NCBI GenBank assembly: GCA_022818135.1
Contig: JAFMSR010000003.1
Span: 15,389,134 to 15,453,133 of the forward strand
DNA: 64,000 nucleotides
Origin: Saxidomus purpurata
Taxonomy: Eukaryota; Mollusca; Bivalvia; Venerida; Veneridae
Direction: 5' to 3'
Shown piece after piece: positions 1-10,392 of the stretch (position 1 is the first letter of the stretch; every line of letters begins with the position of its first letter). The position numbers were made by a program, and so were the translations under genes. The notes beneath the pieces were generated by a model, which was not told the origin of the DNA, made no database searches, and saw nothing but the letters and a program-made list of their open reading frames with translations.

Positions 1-285
1 TAGCGAAGTTACAATCCAGACACGAATGTGTGCATATATCAAGGAGTCCAATACCTTTTAAACTATAAGAGCGACCGTGACCTTTGAGATAGGGATGTGA
101 GTCGCACGCGACACGTCGTCTTTATTTGCTGAACATTTGCACCATCTTTCAATGCATGACAAAGTTCCAGCCCCGACACGAAAAAGCGTAAGGACGGACG
201 CATGGATAGGCAGGCAGACGGACGGACAGATTGTGCAATTTTAATATGCCCACCTTTTTTTTGCGGGGGGGGGGGCATAAAAAGG
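1..285. repeat. Fragment of a dispersed repeat with a GACGGAC-type linker
   Basis: The stretch contains GTGACCTTTGAGATAGG, GACGGACGGACAGA and a poly-G run (268-276) before GCATAAAAAGG. The same order of words (GACCTTTGA..., GACGGAC linker, G-rich end with ATAA) ends the elements near 15890 and 16730. It resembles the copies near 37400-38160 and 40300-41250. Confidence 0.5.
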
Positions 286-482
286 TAACTATGATATTAC
301 TGCTTTTTTATGTCTGTTTGAACTTCGGGTAACAAGTTCTATTCCTGTGAAAATTACGTCTTTCTATTATAGTTTTAAGATTGATATAAGTAACACTGGT
401 GCAGGCTACAGTAGGTGTTACATTACCATTTCGCGCACCCGTTGATGACGTAGAATTATGGCGCCTGATTAAACCTTTTCAG

Positions 483-656
483 GTTTTTCGTCTGACGAAA
501 GTATGAAATTCGTGAAGAAAATACGACAGTACGATGTGAAGAGTCTTCGACACGGCAACAGGAAAATGTGCGGAACTGAACAAAATGCAATTGCGCGTTT
601 AAGAGATGATACAGTGGTGTGTGTAAGATACAAAGAAAACCCATTTTTTGTTTATG
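483..656 (+). CDS. FJX1: fj-like kinase, first exon in window
   Basis: Acceptor CCTTTTCAG ends at 482; donor TATG|GTAATA starts at 657. It enters with two bases completing a split codon and leaves with one (G, completed by CT of the next exon to give Ala). It encodes 57 full residues with the family's Cys-Gly and D-T-V-V-C-V-R-Y motifs. No methionine with a following membrane segment is present, so the true start is upstream of the window. A longer antisense frame covers this exon and is a shadow. Confidence 0.8.
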
Positions 657-3600
657 GTAATAAAATTGAGTAACATTTTGCCCTTCCATTCTATGTACTT
701 TTAACTTTGAGATCCATTCTAAAACTGCGCCCCGTGCTCTTTTACCTTCGTACACTACGTAGCTTGTAAGAAACCCCAATAAAAACATACTAAAACATGG
801 CGGAGTACTAAAATAAAACTTAATAATTATAAGAAATTATCACCGTTAGGCTAATAATTCTGTTAAATGTTTTGAAATGAACATTATCCCTTGAAAAACA
901 TGGACCATATAACGTTTCATGTCGTTTTTTCCCATATGATACATATAGAAACTTACATAGCCTTCTATTTTTTTAAAGCAGTGGTCAGCAAACACATTAG
1001 CTTTTAAAATGCGGTCTGAAGAGGTTGAAACTGTTTTCTTGTACATTCCTCACATCTTCAGCGGGGAATTATCAATTGTTTGAATTTATTTTGTTATTAC
1101 TAGCTGAGGTGTTGGTTTTTTACTTGTCTCGGATGCTTCAAATGGATAGTGTACCGGAAGTGGTTCTTGCGAAGACTAATTCGTCATCGGCACTTTGGAG
1201 AAATGTTGATATTGGTGAACTTTCATGGCATAATAATGAAGTCGTTGCAATGATTAGACGGATACCGGATGTGACGTAAGTATTGACGATGAAAACATTG
1301 CGTCTTATAATTGAAAAAAAAAATGCGTAATTACGCAACCGAATTCGTATTTATGTGAAGTAAATAGAGAATAATACTCATATTTGATTTGAAGAAGCTT
1401 AAATATTAAAGAACTGTAGTGGTCAGGGTTCAATTCCAGCTGGGGACTTAGGTATTAACTACTCTGGATTTACTTTACATGCGACGGGGATAGTTTGGAT
1501 GAGCAGGTAGAAGCTACCAGGGAGCGGTAGCGATTTAGAAATTGCAGGGAATGTACAGTTGATGTTTAGCTGCATATAAGAGAGGAGGAGTGTAATGGTT
1601 ATAAGTCACTTCCAACAGCCTTGCTGTTGGGCTAACACTTTATATTTAGGTCGTCTTGAAAGATAATGCAACATTCTGCACATTTACCGATGATAGATAA
1701 GCTTGTCCTTCATCGCTTATCTCTCATCGCTGCCGGACTATCTTTACATTAATTATGAGCAGCCAGCACATCACATAAAAATCGAAAATTGACTGTATTT
1801 TTTTTTAAAATAAACATAGTCTTGGGTATTTATTTTCTTAGTTAGATCATTTTCTATCCATCTATAGCAGTTTTGAGGTAAAATTCGAGAAAAAGTTGAC
1901 TTTCATTTTTTCACCTCCATCCCGTTATGTCTGCTTACTTTCGCGAAAAATGCGATTAAAACGGTGAGAAAATAAATCTACCATGTCCGTTGAGTTGTGG
2001 ATAAGGAAATCCCACCCTCGGGTTAAGATACGTCGAAAAAAACTCGACAGAGCCTCTTTTTTGGTATCTCATCCCGAGGGTGGGATTTTCTTATCCACAG
2101 CTCATTAACATGGTAGATTCACTTTATCATTCACAGTACTAGCTTTATGGACGAACTATAAAACATGTCTATGAAAACTTAAGTTAGAAAACGTGTACTT
2201 ATCTTCATTCTGATCAAATGTCTTGATTTAGTTCCAACAAATAAAAGAACAAAACTGTTCAAAGTACTCAAGTATGCCCTTAAAACTCTGAACACTCAAT
2301 ATTAAAATTAGTTTAAGAATACATGTACTTAAAAGCGTATTTGCCAGATCCATTTGGATCAGTTTAATGTCCAGGTGCCCGGCTGCAAAACCCAATTTGG
2401 GGCTTCATTCATGACTTGAGTGAGGCCAAGTTGATTTTGCCATCATGGACATAAGTAAAGCTTTTGACGTAGTTCACCATAGTCGACTCCTACTAAAATT
2501 ATCCCATTATGGCATCAGGGGCCCTACATATTCATGGATCAAAGCTATTTCAGGTCACAGAACACAAAGAGTAGTGGTAGAGGGGCCAACATCAAGCTTT
2601 GCTCCTGTTAAATTAGACACCCTCCGGGGTCCGTACTGGGACCTCTTCTATTCCTGCTCTACATAAATTATCTACCTGCGTCTGTTTCCTCCAGCGTTCG
2701 TCTATTTGCAGTCCCAAACGTACTGATTTAAATTGGAATTAATTTAAAATCAAGAAGACAATAAAGTAGGCTAACTCTATTCCATACAACTGTTTATAAT
2801 CATGTTGATGTCAATCCCAAACAATTCATAACATCATACACAAGACAATCGAGACATTACTATCATTCAGCATTTCAGATACCATTTATCACTGTTGACT
2901 CTTACAAAAACTCATTTGTATTCGGACTGTCCTGTGGAACGCATTACTATATATCTCATATAATCAGTGCTGAAACAATCTCCGTATTTAAATCAACGCT
3001 GGCTGCATCCATGTTTCATCCATAAATACTATACTTAAGGACAAAAGTTCTGTCCGGTTCAAAATTGTCTTATTAAATTTTAATTGTACGTTACTTTTAA
3101 TTTTTTATTTGCAAATTTATGTTTTGAGACTACTTGCTACATTACTAGGTGTAAAAAATTATATACAAAAGCATTCAATCAACCGTGACGGCATACACCA
3201 CGAATTTCACATTTATCTAAATTTTATGTACATGAAGCTTATAATCACAAAAATTTCAAGTGATTTTTGTTACCAAAGGATAGTCCCATTGAAAGACGTA
3301 AAAATTTAGACAAATACTCAACATATGTTGTTATTACGAAGCTTTCAAGATAGAAAAATGCGCGCGTTTTATGTCGGCTGGAGGACAATGAGCATACAAC
3401 ACATGTTGAACGGTAGCCATTACGAAAAAGAAGAAGAATGAAGTGATAACTGTTTACTCTGCTGTTTCAGCAGCCATAATCATGCACCAAGGATTATTAG
3501 AGACGCCTACTTCGATAGACAGGTGATCACGGGTAATACAATTCGTAAATCCAGGCTAATGTATCATACAGATATAGCAGACTTGATTCAATGGGGAACG

Positions 3601-6028
3601 TTGATAGTATTTGATAATTTGATTGGTCATTATGACAGGTATGTATTTTTGATTGGTCGTTATGACAGGTAAGTATTTTTCTTATCCGGACGACTGTATG
3701 ACCTTAGTATGCCAACAGTGTGGCAATGAATGTGGTAGCAGCAACAATGGAATATGAAATAGAGTTAAGTAATCAAATCAAACACTGGTTTGAGATATTA
3801 TCTATTGGAGTGATATTCAGTTACTTTTTGGATCGATTGATTTATTCAATCGGATCCAAAGTTAACAGAGTATAGCTTCCTTACGACCGAACTCTTTACA
3901 TACAAACAAGTAGTTCCATATATTCCATTGTTACGAATTATACTGCCCTCTGTTTTAAAAATTATATAGTAACAGATCTAAATAATATCAAAACATTTCA
4001 GAATAGCATAATATTATAGTGTTGTTTTTCTTATAATTTGTAACTTAAATCAACGAGGTATCTGTTCTGTATAGAATTTTTTTCCTACGCGGTTTTATCG
4101 CCAGACCGGTGTGACATGAGAAATGTAAGACCCGTGAAATACGTATCGCTACACCGGATACACTTAATTCAGTGTTTCCGCGAGAGCGCGTTTTCTGCGG
4201 TTTTGACGCACTCATTTTGTCAATGACGCAACAGAAAAAGCAAAGAGCGTCTTCTATGACGCAATTAAAATGTGTATGATCAAATTACTACAAAAACAAC
4301 ATTTCAAAACCTCTCAAAACGCTTCGAAATGCAAGATAAATTGTTGATAAAATACGCTTCCGGTATGGGATATGTCTAATTTTGGCCCTATTCCGTCGTC
4401 GTTGTCGTCTGATTTCAGATCGACCCGCATTTTGTACCATTGTGTTTTTGTGTGTGTTGATTCTTATGATACCGTCTTCATAGATCGTAGACGCATAACA
4501 AGAGATGGTCGACGAACCTTTATAGGGGAAACAAAGACGTCTTTCTGAGTGATTTTAATGATCATTTTGTAGTCATTTCGCACAGACTGTCACTATTGAA
4601 AGGGGTTTAAGTGGGCCAAATGATATCCAAGTTTAATGTCTATGGTTAAATGCACTTATGAAAAATTCGCTTTGTGGACAAATTTGACTTTTGAGATGCA
4701 GTGACAAAATGGAAAGCATCCAAAGAGGAACACCAGTTGCCTTGCCAACCCTTTGATTACCCACCATTTCGTGATGTATCACATGCAGTTTTACAGAAGT
4801 AAACTGAATAAAAATTCTTTAACACATAGTCAGGCCTTTTATTTTTTTACAATAAAGGGTGTGGCCCTCGGAATTTCTAAATGACACCCAAATTCGGATA
4901 CAGGGAATTGGCACCCAGGGTCTTCCTCCTCCATGAAAGCCAGAAGTTGCAATATGACCTTAGCTGTTGGGTGCGACGTTAAATCCGAATTAATTCGCAC
5001 AATACAATCAAACTTATGGGCATATCCCGTAACTTTTTAATGACATTTAAAGTTGTTCAAACCATAAATTTTCAGTTCAGTTTTGTCAAAATCCATTTCT
5101 CAGTTACGATTCACAGCTTAATACTTCAAAGGGTAGTTGAACATTGTCACTGAATGATATAATGTAAGCACATGGGTTCCTATCTCAAAAGTAAAGTTTA
5201 CACAAATGGTGAAAGGTCAAAATTTGTGGACAGTTGTGTCTCCAGTTTATAACTTTACTCGTGTTAGGGGTGACCTGATATTCACATATGTATGTGTACA
5301 GTCTATGTTGTCCTGATATTTACACATGTATGTGTGCAGACTGTGTTGTTCAGAGACAATCGATCCTCCAGCACTTTCAGTCCTTTGATTGAGTAATTGG
5401 TGTTCACTGGTTTCCATTTTACTATACAATACTTTGATATATACATATTATGATGTTTATATAGTTTGTATATACATGTTTATGTAATTACAGCATAACA
5501 TTATCTTTTGAACATTTATCGGCGAAAGTAATTATATTTGTTTAATTACATTTACACATATAAACCAAACGACAAGATGATGTTTCTCATAGCTCAATTC
5601 AGTGTACAAATTTTCTTTCTCTTGCCAGGTTAAACTACTGGGAAAGACATCACCAAGAAAATCTTGGGGGGAAACTACACAACAGTGTGAAATCTTCTAA
5701 AGGCAAAATATGGCTAGTTGACCATGAAAAATGTTTTTTTTATCAATACAAACATCGTGATGCAATCTATAATTTCAAGCATTTGCTGGATACCCATGAC
5801 AAAATGCTTAAAGTGTTATGTGTATTTCAATCTTCGCTAGTCGAAAGATTGCAGGCACTTTCTGAACACCCCTCACCCTTTAAAACTCTCTGGAATTATA
5901 CACTTTCTCATGAACCTCTACTGAAAACAATGCTGAAAGACAGCAGAGTTGAAACAATTGCGAAACTGTTTAACAAACGACTTGTGCAAATACTACAATG
6001 GATAACACTCTGTAAAGAAATACCATAA
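483..6028 (+). CDS. FJX1: Four-jointed box kinase-like protein, 3' part of gene (4 coding exons)
   Basis: Joined coding exons 483-656, 1104-1275, 3471-3638 and 5629-6028 give 303 residues and a TAA stop; every junction is GT-AG and in phase. The product resembles vertebrate FJX1 and fly four-jointed, type II Golgi Ser/Thr kinases that phosphorylate extracellular cadherin repeats of Fat and Dachsous. Landmarks, numbered from the first full codon here: MCGTEQN and VVCVRY (28-49), the EVLVFYLSRML block (59-69), IQWGTLIVFDNLIGHYDR (154-171, the catalytic-loop region with Asp170), WLVDHE (199-204, metal-binding Asp202 region), LCVFQSSLVERL, and a C-terminal LFNKRLVQILQW helix ending LCKEIP. The family is usually about 400-580 residues, so the cytosolic tail, membrane anchor and stem lie upstream of the window. 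Odd points: DHE where the family has DNE, and a duplicated donor site after exon 3. Family call is confident; one-to-one orthology is inferred. Confidence 0.85.
657..1103 (+). other. Intron of the fj-like gene
   Basis: It has GT and AG ends and is AT-rich. I see no repeat or gene in it. Confidence 0.7.
1104..1275 (+). CDS. FJX1: fj-like kinase, second exon in window
   Basis: Acceptor TTATTACTAG ends at 1103 and donor AC|GTAAGT starts at 1276. It encodes 56 full residues from EVLVFYLSRMLQ to VAMIRRIPDV, aligning with the FJX1 stretch that runs from GEALSYYLARLLG to the SLTRWLPNLT region. Bases upstream of 1104 remain open in frame but are intronic. Confidence 0.85.
1963..2134. mobile_element. 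Foldback/MITE-like element with about 65-bp inverted arms
   Basis: The left arm (1963-2030) and right arm (2065-2134) are imperfect reverse complements with only about 34 bases between them. The best-matched core is GGATAAG(G/A)AAATCCCACCC in both arms, plus AATCTACCATGT at the outer part. There is no coding capacity. Confidence 0.75.
2340..3030 (+). mobile_element. Degenerate non-LTR retrotransposon (LINE) reverse transcriptase fragment
   Basis: The frame at 2445-2666 reads MDISKAFDVVHHSRLLLKLS, then YGIRGPTYSWI and RTQRVVVEGP. This is the RT block with D-x-SKAFD-V-H and GIRG typical of CR1/Jockey-type elements. Shifted frames continue as LFLLYINYLP-like and VRLFA-like words near 2640-2710. 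A LINE C-terminal tail is readable at about 2890-3020 (DSYKNSF, then SAETISVFKSTLA). Catalytic YADD is gone and frames are broken, so it is a dead copy. Confidence 0.8.
3471..3638 (+). CDS. FJX1: fj-like kinase, third exon in window (catalytic loop), with alternative longer form to 3668
   Basis: Acceptor GCTGTTTCAG ends at 3470. The exon ends GAC-AG|GTATGT at 3638, or GAC-AG|GTAAGT at 3668 through a tandem copy of the same 30 bases. It encodes 55 full residues ending LIVFDNLIGHYD, matching FJX1 LILFDYLTANFD; the Asp before Arg is the catalytic-loop aspartate of this Fam20-related kinase family. The short form keeps family spacing; the long form inserts YVFLIGRYDR with no stop or frame change. 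Confidence 0.83.
3621..3680 (+). repeat. 30-bp tandem duplication spanning an exon-intron boundary
   Basis: Two adjacent 30-base units (3621-3650 and 3651-3680) differ at only two bases. Each unit has 18 exonic bases (GATTGGTCATTATGACAG in unit 1) followed by 12 intronic bases starting GTATGT (unit 1) or GTAAGT (unit 2). Both are usable 5' splice sites, and because the unit is a multiple of three the longer exon stays in frame. Confidence 0.95.
3669..5628 (+). other. Intron of the fj-like gene
   Basis: It is AT-rich. A 38-bp direct duplication lies at 5274-5349. The stretch at 4080-4280 has more CG dinucleotides than its surroundings. I found no recognisable gene or transposon. Confidence 0.6.
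5274..5349. repeat. 38-bp tandem duplication
   Basis: Two units start CCTGATATTCACATATG (5274) and CCTGATATTTACACATG (5312) and share TATGTGT.CAG.CT.TGTTGT. It lies in the last intron of the fj-like gene. Confidence 0.8.
5629..6028 (+). CDS. FJX1: fj-like kinase, terminal coding exon
   Basis: Pyrimidine-rich acceptor CTTTCTCTTGCCAG ends at 5628; stop TAA is at 6026-6028. It encodes 132 residues beginning LNYWERHHQENLGG. WLVDHE corresponds to the family's metal-binding D-N-E region, followed by the tract HDKMLKVLCVFQ that parallels FJX1 NEPLLQSVCVFR, then a helical C-terminus. The H of DHE replaces the usual N. Confidence 0.9.
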
Positions 6029-6110
6029 ACCCCCTCTCAACGTCCGAAGGACAACCGTCTACCTCTGTAGACATTTCTTTTTATAAAAGTGAAATTGTAA
6101 ATAACTATGA

Positions 6111-6116
6111 AATAAA
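6111..6116 (+). promoter_or_regulatory. Candidate polyadenylation signal AATAAA for the fj-like gene
   Basis: AATAAA lies 83 bases after the stop codon. A second one is at 6237-6242. Either could define the 3' end; sequence alone does not choose between them. Confidence 0.45.
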
Positions 6117-6236
6117 CTCACATAGTGTAGACTGCATGGCTATCCGAAATACACTGTCCGAAAGTTGTCAGTGATTTCAGCTTACCTTCATGTCTAGCGT
6201 ACATAAGTCATTCTGTTGTTAAATTCCATTTGTAAT

Positions 6237-6242
6237 AATAAA
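6237..6242 (+). promoter_or_regulatory. Second candidate polyadenylation signal AATAAA
   Basis: AATAAA within TGTAATAATAAATTTGC, about 210 bases after the fj-like stop codon. Confidence 0.35.
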
Positions 6243-8164
6243 TTTGCTTAACACTGATGTTTTAAGTAGAGTTTATGTTCACAGAACTATTGTGCACCAT
6301 TGTATTTTTGCATTTTAAGCATTTAGGACACTTGGGAGGCAGACTACGGTTTTCTTGACTTTTCACACAACACTCGACTCCGCAACTTTCAAAACCACAA
6401 CCCAAACACTGTAATCACATACCTGAAACAAATGTAGTACATTTTAGCATGATCATGTGTGACTCAATAAAAAATGCCAGTAATTTCTGTCCGAAACCAA
6501 AACCGTCATCCACCAGCTCAGCATTCTGTGTTTTCAAATATCGCGAAATCTGACGACAAAATAAAACAATTTGCTAATGTTTACACTACCACTGAAAATT
6601 CTTCTACACTGATGGAACCAACTGCTACACTGTTTCCGACTCTTGAAACACTGTAAATCAAGAAAACAAGTTCCGTGCTACAAAGATTCCAAACCGTTTT
6701 ATCAAAATTTCAGATCTCCAAGGGTCCCTGTCAAATTGAAACTTGCATTCCCGGCTAATTCTAGACAGACATGCTTTCGTACTTGGCAGCCATTACGTCA
6801 CTACTGCAAGGTCAATGTCACTGGTTTCACTTTAAACAAATCACTAAATCTTAATACTTGACAATGAAAATGCATATATAGTATGTATCAATATTATCAA
6901 CCAAGACCATGCACTTGGATCTGCATTTTACCTCTAAATTGTAAATTTAATCTGGCCAATTCGTCACTAACAGCCTGAAACCGTATACTGCCTCCTTAAC
7001 TGTCAAGTTGAAAATGACCGCCATGTTTACTATTTAAGTTACGGCATACTAATCGAACGAAATTGCTGTTGTATCTATTTCATGTATTCTTATGCATAAC
7101 AGATCTAGAGTTGTATTTTGACTGAATGGTTGTTTTAGGTATTGTGAAGTGAGTCATTTTATTAGATTACCATATTTTTAGATAGGAAAAGTATAAGTAT
7201 TATTTTAGTCACTTGTGCGGGAGAAGCTGGCAAGTTTCTATGTCTGTTACAGTTTTAAATCATATTTAATGCTATTTTCAGCTAAAATGGAACCATTTTG
7301 TATTGTAATTGATTAACATGAAACAAATTTTTAATTCTTTAATTTTCTTAGAAGTCCATCATGTGCCCGAGTCCGCATTACTAATGTGCTGGATTGCTGG
7401 ATGCTGCCAAATATTCTGATGGGCTATCAGCTATTTGCCAGCACCCACACCCTATGTTAGTGGCTCTGGTCCAGTAATGGCAGCAAGGAGTATCATTTAA
7501 GATAACAAGCTAATATATATATGCTCTCATAGACAGACCTTTGTAAAATTTGCTTCAAATCAAATAATGGCAGCAACTTTATAGGCATGATGGGAGACAT
7601 GCCAGGGTCTCATCTGAAACATACTGAGTAAAAAATTTAGCTCTCAGTGACAGACCTTGAACAATCCTATTCAAATCAATTCAAATAATGGCAGCCAGTT
7701 GACAGTTTGAACTCGGGAGCGTCTGCAAAAGCTTGATTCCATCTTTGAAGAATACCGTGACTTCAGACTTCATCTTAAGACCAAGTTTGGTTATTTGCAA
7801 CATATAAGAACTGCAGAACCCTTGTTTAGCATTAAACAACAGTTTATTTACAAACAAAAAGTGTTTATCAAAGTAGTACCGTAGCAACTGGCGAGTATTG
7901 CTGGACCTGTCGCGATTTTTAATCAATTTTTCGTGACTATGGGTTACTCGTATATGATATATAATTATATATATGATTCATACCACAATCAATCAATAGA
8001 TTATTGAATGAATAAATTGTGTTTGTCTTTTACTTTGAGTTTTCAACCTATAAATCTAAATATAATAGGCCAGGTCGCTTACAATGCGTTTATGCTGCTC
8101 GGGCTCTTACGCCAGTCTCGATCGTATTTCACAGTCGGATATGTTCTTAACCAGGACCAGGATC

Positions 8165-8392
8165 GCACAAAGCGGGTCGGTTACAGGGTTTGTCTCAGGA
8201 TCAGAGAGTCCCTGGGTCAAGCCCCACCAGTGCCATGATAGTTGTGTCCTTAGGAAAGACACAGATATTTCAACATTGCCTCTCTCTATTCGAGATTGAT
8301 TTCATCTGAAATGAGTCTCCAGAGCGATTAATCCGAGTTGTAAGAACTTAATTATTACGCAATCGAAATTAAATAAATTGATATAAATTAAC
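8165..8392 (+). mobile_element. tRNA-derived SINE
   Basis: Order of parts: a degraded tRNA-like head, the central motif GTGTCCTTAGGAAAGACAC, GCCTCTCTCTATTCGAG, GAATGAGTCTCCAGAGCGATT-like text and a tail reading GTAAGAACTTA...CGCAATCGA...TAAATAAATTGATATAAATTAAC. The same order occurs on the minus strand at 56955-57185. Confidence 0.75.
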
Positions 8393-8983
8393 AAACGCTA
8401 CTATATATCGCCTCATTGATGCAGGCTCTGGAGATGTTAGCCTGTTACATACTGAAAACATAAATACTCGCAACCTAATACTTGAGCTAATGTCTATAAA
8501 TTAAAACATTGACTTCACATGTATTTTTATATTAACCTTCACAGTAAGACAACGAATATTTAGAGTGACACAATAGAAAAATTAACTATAATGGAATAGT
8601 TTTAGGTTATATGATTCTTAGTTTCAAGCAAAGCCGGTGGTTTTTTTTTGTTCAAACACAGTGAAATGCATATATAGAACGAACTCCTTGGTACCATTTA
8701 TATGTTTTTCTTTTATCCGAAGTATGTTATATCTATGATATAAGATAATGAAGGAATAAAATTGGACCAAGAAAATATGTTCCTTATATCCAGAAATTCG
8801 CTATAGTTTAATATGTGCAAGACAAAAGAAGGCACAGAAGACATCCGCAGTTGGCTTAACCTTCAACCCGCTCAACCTCTAAAATACAAGTTTTCAATCT
8901 TTCAATTTGGACAGAACCAATAATTGTTCGTAGGGATGATCAGTGAAACTGGACAGACAGAAGAAAGAAATGGTACAGATGAT

Positions 8984-9100
8984 GTTCAGAACTGCATGGA
9001 CATGTGACTTGGCCGTGACTTGGACGTGACTTGGACATGATATGCACTGGTTGCAAAGGCTGGCTCACTTTCCGACATCACCGAGTGACGAATAATTGCA
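8984..9100. repeat. Short dispersed repeat, copy 1
   Basis: It shares AACTGCATGGACA.GTGAC and CCGACATCACCGAGTGACG with 10323-10392. It has three local GTGACTTGG(A/C)C repeats and GATATGCACTGGTTGCAAA, a word also seen near 24530 and 36730. Confidence 0.65.
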
Positions 9101-10322
9101 ATGGCGATGGATAATATTGACAGCAGAGTCAAAGGTAGCATCCGCTATCTGATAACCATGTTAAATGTATCTAATTTTCCGAAGAAGAATAAAATCATAA
9201 CAAACTAGTCGAGAATCTAGAAAGCAAATTGATGTCTAGTAACTATCGATTTTCGTTAAGACTTAAGTATGTACCCGTACTTTAAAGTTAAGACTTGTCT
9301 ACGGATTACTAAGGTCGAGGCAGAGCGACTTTACAATAGCTTTGTCATCAGAGATGCTGTGAAGACGTATTTAGTTAAGGTAGCGTACATTTTTAGTGGG
9401 TGGGGTGCATGTTTCATTATTTTTAATTTCTTCTTTTTACATCAAACTATTTTTAACCAAGTTGGGATGACATAATGTTGAAGTATACTTACACTAGTTG
9501 TTTATGTAAAGACATTTTGAAATTAGTGACTTGTAATGAAGAACGGATACATTTTGACATATTATCTTGCTCGTTGACGAACAAAGACTGTGTGACATAC
9601 ACAATGGAAATAAAGGAACTTTAGCAGAGTTAACACCACTGTCAACAAACTCTTGTAGCATATTTCTGTGAACACCGTTAACCACTAAATAGAATATCTA
9701 AGATACATGTAATATTAAAAATATCATTATGTAGGTATCTGTTGACAGTAGTGGGCAGTAACATACATTTTTTTGTGTTCATATAAGTATTTGTTAACAT
9801 AAAAATTAACGCGTTAATCAGATATTTATAATGATAATTAAGTGGCTAACTAGTTATATAATGTGATGATTAAGTGGTTATGTGGTGGCAGAAGTATGCC
9901 ACCATACTTTCCACGTACGTTTATTCGATAATTAAAAGATTTTGTGTGTGAACAAATTCTATAAATATTTTACGATATTTTACTTTTTATAATTCATTGC
10001 TTACTTGTATCGTTTTCCTTCAATTTCCTATAGCACTTTCCGTCACAATTTCATGGCGGGGGCGGTTAACAAGTTTTTAATAAATTTTTCCAACAGATAT
10101 ATAGATTATTCATTTCTAAATAAATACAAACAGAAATAGGATTTGCTTACCTCCTAAGTCTTTATATTATCCATTTAAACTTGCATGGGTAGACTTTTCT
10201 TGCTAAAGTAATGTACACATTTTGCATGCCTGTGTACTGGACATTTTGCTACGTGTATTTCGTGCAAAACGTTTAGACATCGTGCTTAACAAAAAAGCAA
10301 AAAATAAAAATAAACATCAACA

Positions 10323-10392
10323 TGTCCAGAACTGCATGGACACGTGACATGGACGCACTTACCGACATCACCGAGTGACGAATAATTACATT
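10323..10392. repeat. Short dispersed repeat, copy 2
   Basis: This is a shorter copy of the 8984-9100 repeat, with the same CCGACATCACCGAGTGACG and AATAATTACA end. Confidence 0.65.

Larger units (their letters stand above)
1276..3470 (+). other. Intron of the fj-like gene holding transposon remnants
   Basis: Contents are a weak tRNA-like/SINE-like patch near 1400-1480 (GGTCAGGGTTCAATTCCAG resembles a box B), the foldback element at 1963-2134, and the LINE fragment at about 2340-3030. The rest is AT-rich and unassigned. Confidence 0.6.

Noticed and set aside
456..788. 110-codon minus-strand ORF
   Set aside because: It is the antisense shadow of the fj-like exon at 483-656, which has splice sites, phase and family motifs on the plus strand.
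2445..2666. Working reverse transcriptase gene
   Set aside because: Only the SKAFD-to-RTQR block is open; the catalytic YADD is missing and frames shift on both sides.
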